Assembly (NCBI GenBank): GCA_032353305.1
Contig: JAUCNG010408916.1
Span: forward strand, 1-10,331
From: Cephalothrix spiralis
Taxonomy: Eukaryota > Nemertea > Palaeonemertea > Archinemertea > Cephalotrichidae
Reading direction: 5' to 3'
DNA length: 10,331 bases
Part shown: piece by piece, positions 8,198 to 10,331 of the stretch
Layout of the letters: each line of letters begins with the position of its first letter
Numbering within the stretch: position 1 is the stretch's first letter
Translations under genes and position numbers: made by a program
Notes under the pieces: generated by a model
Database searches by the model: none
What the model saw: only the letters and a program-made list of their open reading frames with translations
Told to the model about the DNA's origin: nothing

Positions 8198-8398
8198 CTT
8201 TGTTTACATTAAGCAAATGTCTTTGTACTTGGAATTTGTTCTGATTGTAATTTGCGTTTTCGTAAACTATCTGTTCCAGCCCCTCGTCAAAAAAAATCTA
8301 ATATGCAGACCCAAACCCAATCAACACCCTATATTTTATTTAAGCTTAGGAAAATCATTGGATCGGATTCATATTAACAAAAACATGACGTCTTTTTT

Positions 8399-8414
8399 CA
8401 GCCCCCTAGCGGCA
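8399..8414 (-). promoter_or_regulatory. CTCF-like site
   Basis: The minus strand reads CCGCTAGGGGGCTG, which fits the CTCF core (CC-A/G-S-Y-AGRKGGC) at all but about two positions. CTCF is conserved in most bilaterians. The site lies between two CRE-type motifs, so this could be a boundary or promoter-proximal element. A single motif hit is weak evidence of binding. Confidence 0.35.
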
Positions 8415-8457
8415 AAAAGTTAATTCCCCTCGGTAGAGAAAAAACATCATCAATATA

Positions 8458-8465
8458 TGACGTCA
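8458..8465. promoter_or_regulatory. CRE palindrome TGACGTCA
   Basis: Perfect TGACGTCA within ATATGACGTCATAACG, about 160 bases from the possible leader exon at 8626-8682. A near match, TGACGTCT, lies at 8386-8393. Confidence 0.35.
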
Positions 8466-8625
8466 TAACGCAACAATGGCTCCAAATGATCGGCAACTTA
8501 AAAAACACTCATAGCTCAGTTACTTAACGTTCCGAATCGTGTTATGGAAGAATTTATAGACTACAATGTTAGTACACTCGGAAAAACGTTCAAAAATACA
8601 AATTGACATCAAAAGCACGAATTAC

Positions 8626-8682
8626 CTGTATTTATCGCTAAAAGTCATGTCCATTTCGCACTATTTCCGCCATTCTCGTTAC
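8626..8682 (-). other. Possible 5' untranslated exon / YY1-type start region
   Basis: On the minus strand this 57-base segment lies between TGTTTACAG (acceptor- or donor-like) and CAG|GTAATT, a good donor at 8625. It contains AGAATGGCGGA at 8675-8665, close to the AAnATGGCGG motif bound by YY1 near many animal start sites. All three frames hit stops, so it is not an internal coding exon; the ATG at 8673 opens a uORF of only 11 codons before TAG. It could be the untranslated leader joined to the acceptor at 4536, giving a 4.1-kb first intron. If CAG|GTAACG at 8683/8682 is instead the donor, the leader would end upstream at 8683. This is speculative without transcript data. Confidence 0.22.
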
Positions 8683-9178
8683 CTGTAAACATACAAGAAG
8701 AATCGATAACATTTCGCAAGACAAACAGTATGTCTGAAGGCCAATTTCGTTTTAATTTCCGATTTGGTTACATATCGAAATGGCAATAAGAAGAAATCAA
8801 TTGAACCTAGTATTGGTTCCAATATTCCGTAGTATCCAACGCTAATCGGTAGACGACATTTAACAAGAAACAAAGTAGTTTATTAAGCAATATAATTCTT
8901 AAGCAGTATGATGGTGAACTATATGATTTCCTGACCGGTACGATGCAGGGGCAAGGCGAGCCCACAATAAGTTCGGTGGAAAACGAATTTTACACGATAA
9001 CAGCCCATCAAAAATATTTTCATCGATTTCGTCGTACCCGATACATCATGCCATAATTTCGAATTGCCCGAGGGTGGTGGTTGCAATTTTTAAAAGTTAA
9101 CGTAAGCTTCATTTGATATATTACAAGCCATATTTATGCGCGCCTTCTTAAACAAATAATGATATATATGTTATTGAG

Positions 9179-9197
9179 CCGAGCGAAGCGAGGCGAG
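9179..9197 (+). repeat. GC-rich 19-mer, copy B
   Basis: CCGAGCGAAGCGAGGCGAG, the partner of 4851-4869, in the same orientation relative to the CAGGG terminus of its element. Confidence 0.75.
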
Positions 9198-9287
9198 GAA
9201 AAATTTGAAAATCAATAATCATATATCGCGATTTTAAGACACTTTGAAAATGGAATGAATTAAAAAATTGAGATTTCTTTTTAGTTT

Positions 9288-9380
9288 TTCCAGGACTTTT
9301 TTTTGTTTCAATTTTTCCAGGTCCTTTGACGAAGTTCCAGGACTTTTCCAGGATTTCCGGGTCTAAAACTTATTTCCAGG
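9288..9380. repeat. TTCCAGG subterminal repeats, five copies
   Basis: TTCCAGG starts at 9288, 9315, 9335, 9346 and 9374, several times as TTCCAGGAC. The block lies just inside the CAGGGTTCCC end of copy B (9414). Clustered short subterminal repeats are known transposase-binding sites in hAT elements, which is the likely origin. Confidence 0.6.
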
Positions 9381-9414
9381 GTTTCAAGGAATACCAGGAC
9401 CAGTGGGAACCCTG

Positions 9415-10331
9415 AACTATGTTTGACGCTGTAGAACAGCATTGTTTGCCACTATCATTCCATGTAACCGATATTGGGTCGGCCGTCATCGATCGACTCA
9501 GAATTATTCCGTAAATCAGCACGGAGGGTCACGGAGACACGGACTTTTTGAAATCAAACAATTAATAAGTGAACATATTTAGGGGCGTTAGAAGTTCCGG
9601 CTGGGTCACCCATGTTCCGGGACACATCCGAACGTTTTTCACATATAACTTCTGAACGGATATAGATACATTTTATACTAATATCAAACTGAAAGCTGAA
9701 CATTCATATATAGCTCAATTATATTAAATATATGTTTGAAGCGCTAACTAAGGCACGGCGTTTCAATGCACGCCACAAATAATTCGCGATTGTTAGCCAT
9801 GTTCTTCTTTCGCATTGGACAAAACACCCCCACCCCCATTACGGTTTAAAATATATCGAACAAATACAAGTTCTTGTTCCTCTTTAAATATCAAATTGCG
9901 GTTTTGAAAATGAGTGCGCGTCAATCAAAAGATATAGGGTTTTTGTGAATAACAAAACGGTAGTATAGTTTCGGATCTTTCATTTTTTAATGCATTTAGT
10001 GGGGTTAAATTGCAATGAGCTACATTCATTAATACATGTACCTTTATTTAGATACTATACAAGCTATACTTTGTCGGAATTGTTGAGACCTTACAATTTC
10101 CTTATTGTACCGTGCATTTAATAGTGACATACAAATATTAGCTCAAAACATACGATTAATGGATATAAACCAGGGTCATTATATAAGCTAAAACTAGGAC
10201 TGACCTGGAACTGCTGTTTTGACTTCAATGCCGATAATCGAGTTTAGAAATTTAAGCCTGTCCACTGGCAACTCACGGTGTCCGTAAATCTGTATTAAGT
10301 TTCATTTTGGGGCACAGCACTAATTTTTTGA
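9415..10331. other. Unassigned sequence to the window end
   Basis: No gene, domain or repeat family recognised. The GC content is locally higher near 9480-9640, with two GTTCCGG motifs (9594-9600 and 9614-9620). A TACATGTA palindrome lies at 10033-10040. An exon of a neighbouring gene cannot be excluded but has no support. Confidence 0.4.

Larger units (their letters stand above)
8946..9414. mobile_element. hAT-like non-autonomous element, copy B (left end uncertain)
   Basis: The right end, read on the minus strand from 9414, is CAGGGTTCCCAC, a typical hAT-style terminus. The 19-mer CCGAGCGAAGCGAGGCGAG at 9179-9197 differs from that of copy A at one base. The preceding 38 bases (from CGCCTT at 9141) align with those before the copy A motif (from 4811), including ACAAATAA. 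Both copies therefore share an interior and an orientation. A CAGGG at 8946 would give a length of 469 bp, near the 450 bp of copy A, but its next bases do not match the right end. The flanks gtACgATG and aACtATGt are similar but not identical. Only about 9110-9414 is well supported. Confidence 0.45.

Noticed and set aside
8217-8423. 68-codon open frame on the plus strand with a hydrophobic start
   Set aside because: The N-terminus looks like a membrane segment, but the remainder is unremarkable and it overlaps the CRE/CTCF motifs. There is no supporting context.
8679-8873. 64-codon open frame on the minus strand
   Set aside because: No domain recognised. It overlaps the candidate leader region but ends at a stop beside it.

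Overview
This window looks like nuclear DNA from an invertebrate animal. The base composition is roughly two-thirds A+T. There are no bacterial-style operons, ribosome binding sites or long open reading frames. The one credible coding segment is a short exon with clear splice signals, set among miniature transposons. The TACATGTA palindrome occurs four times, together with hAT-like 'TTCCxxGAC' repeats. From memory this flavour suggests a marine lophotrochozoan such as a mollusc or brachiopod, but the taxon is an inference only.

Layout. 1-1570 is mostly AT-rich non-coding DNA, with a 16-base duplicated motif at 402-457 and a pair of perfect TGACGTCA palindromes at 732-759. 1631-1735 is a small promoter-like island (ETS-type, CCAAT-type and CRE-like motifs inside a 10-base inverted repeat). 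1827-2316 is a roughly 490-bp miniature inverted-repeat element. 3182-3566 carries three dispersed copies of a dimeric GTAACG motif. 4135-4173 is a TTCCCTGAC repeat. 4319-4520 on the minus strand is the coding exon, encoding one RCC1-type repeat, with an acceptor at 4536 and a donor at 4318. 4570-5019 is a complete hAT-like non-autonomous element just upstream of that exon, and a second, related copy ends at 9414. 6587-7100 is a roughly 514-bp foldback element whose arms carry matching C12 and G12 tracts. 8190-8465 groups CRE palindromes with a CTCF-like site. 8626-8682 on the minus strand is a possible untranslated first exon. The last 900 bases hold nothing I can name.

How it fits together. 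The only gene signal runs on the minus strand: a possible 5' untranslated exon near 8.65 kb, a roughly 4-kb intron loaded with transposon debris, and the first coding exon at 4.5 kb. Later RCC1 exons are expected below 4313 or beyond the window, and I could not find them. I see no defence system, phage, CRISPR array, viral gene or toxin gene. The most interesting structures are the symmetric foldback element, the paired mobile-element families and the clustered regulatory palindromes.
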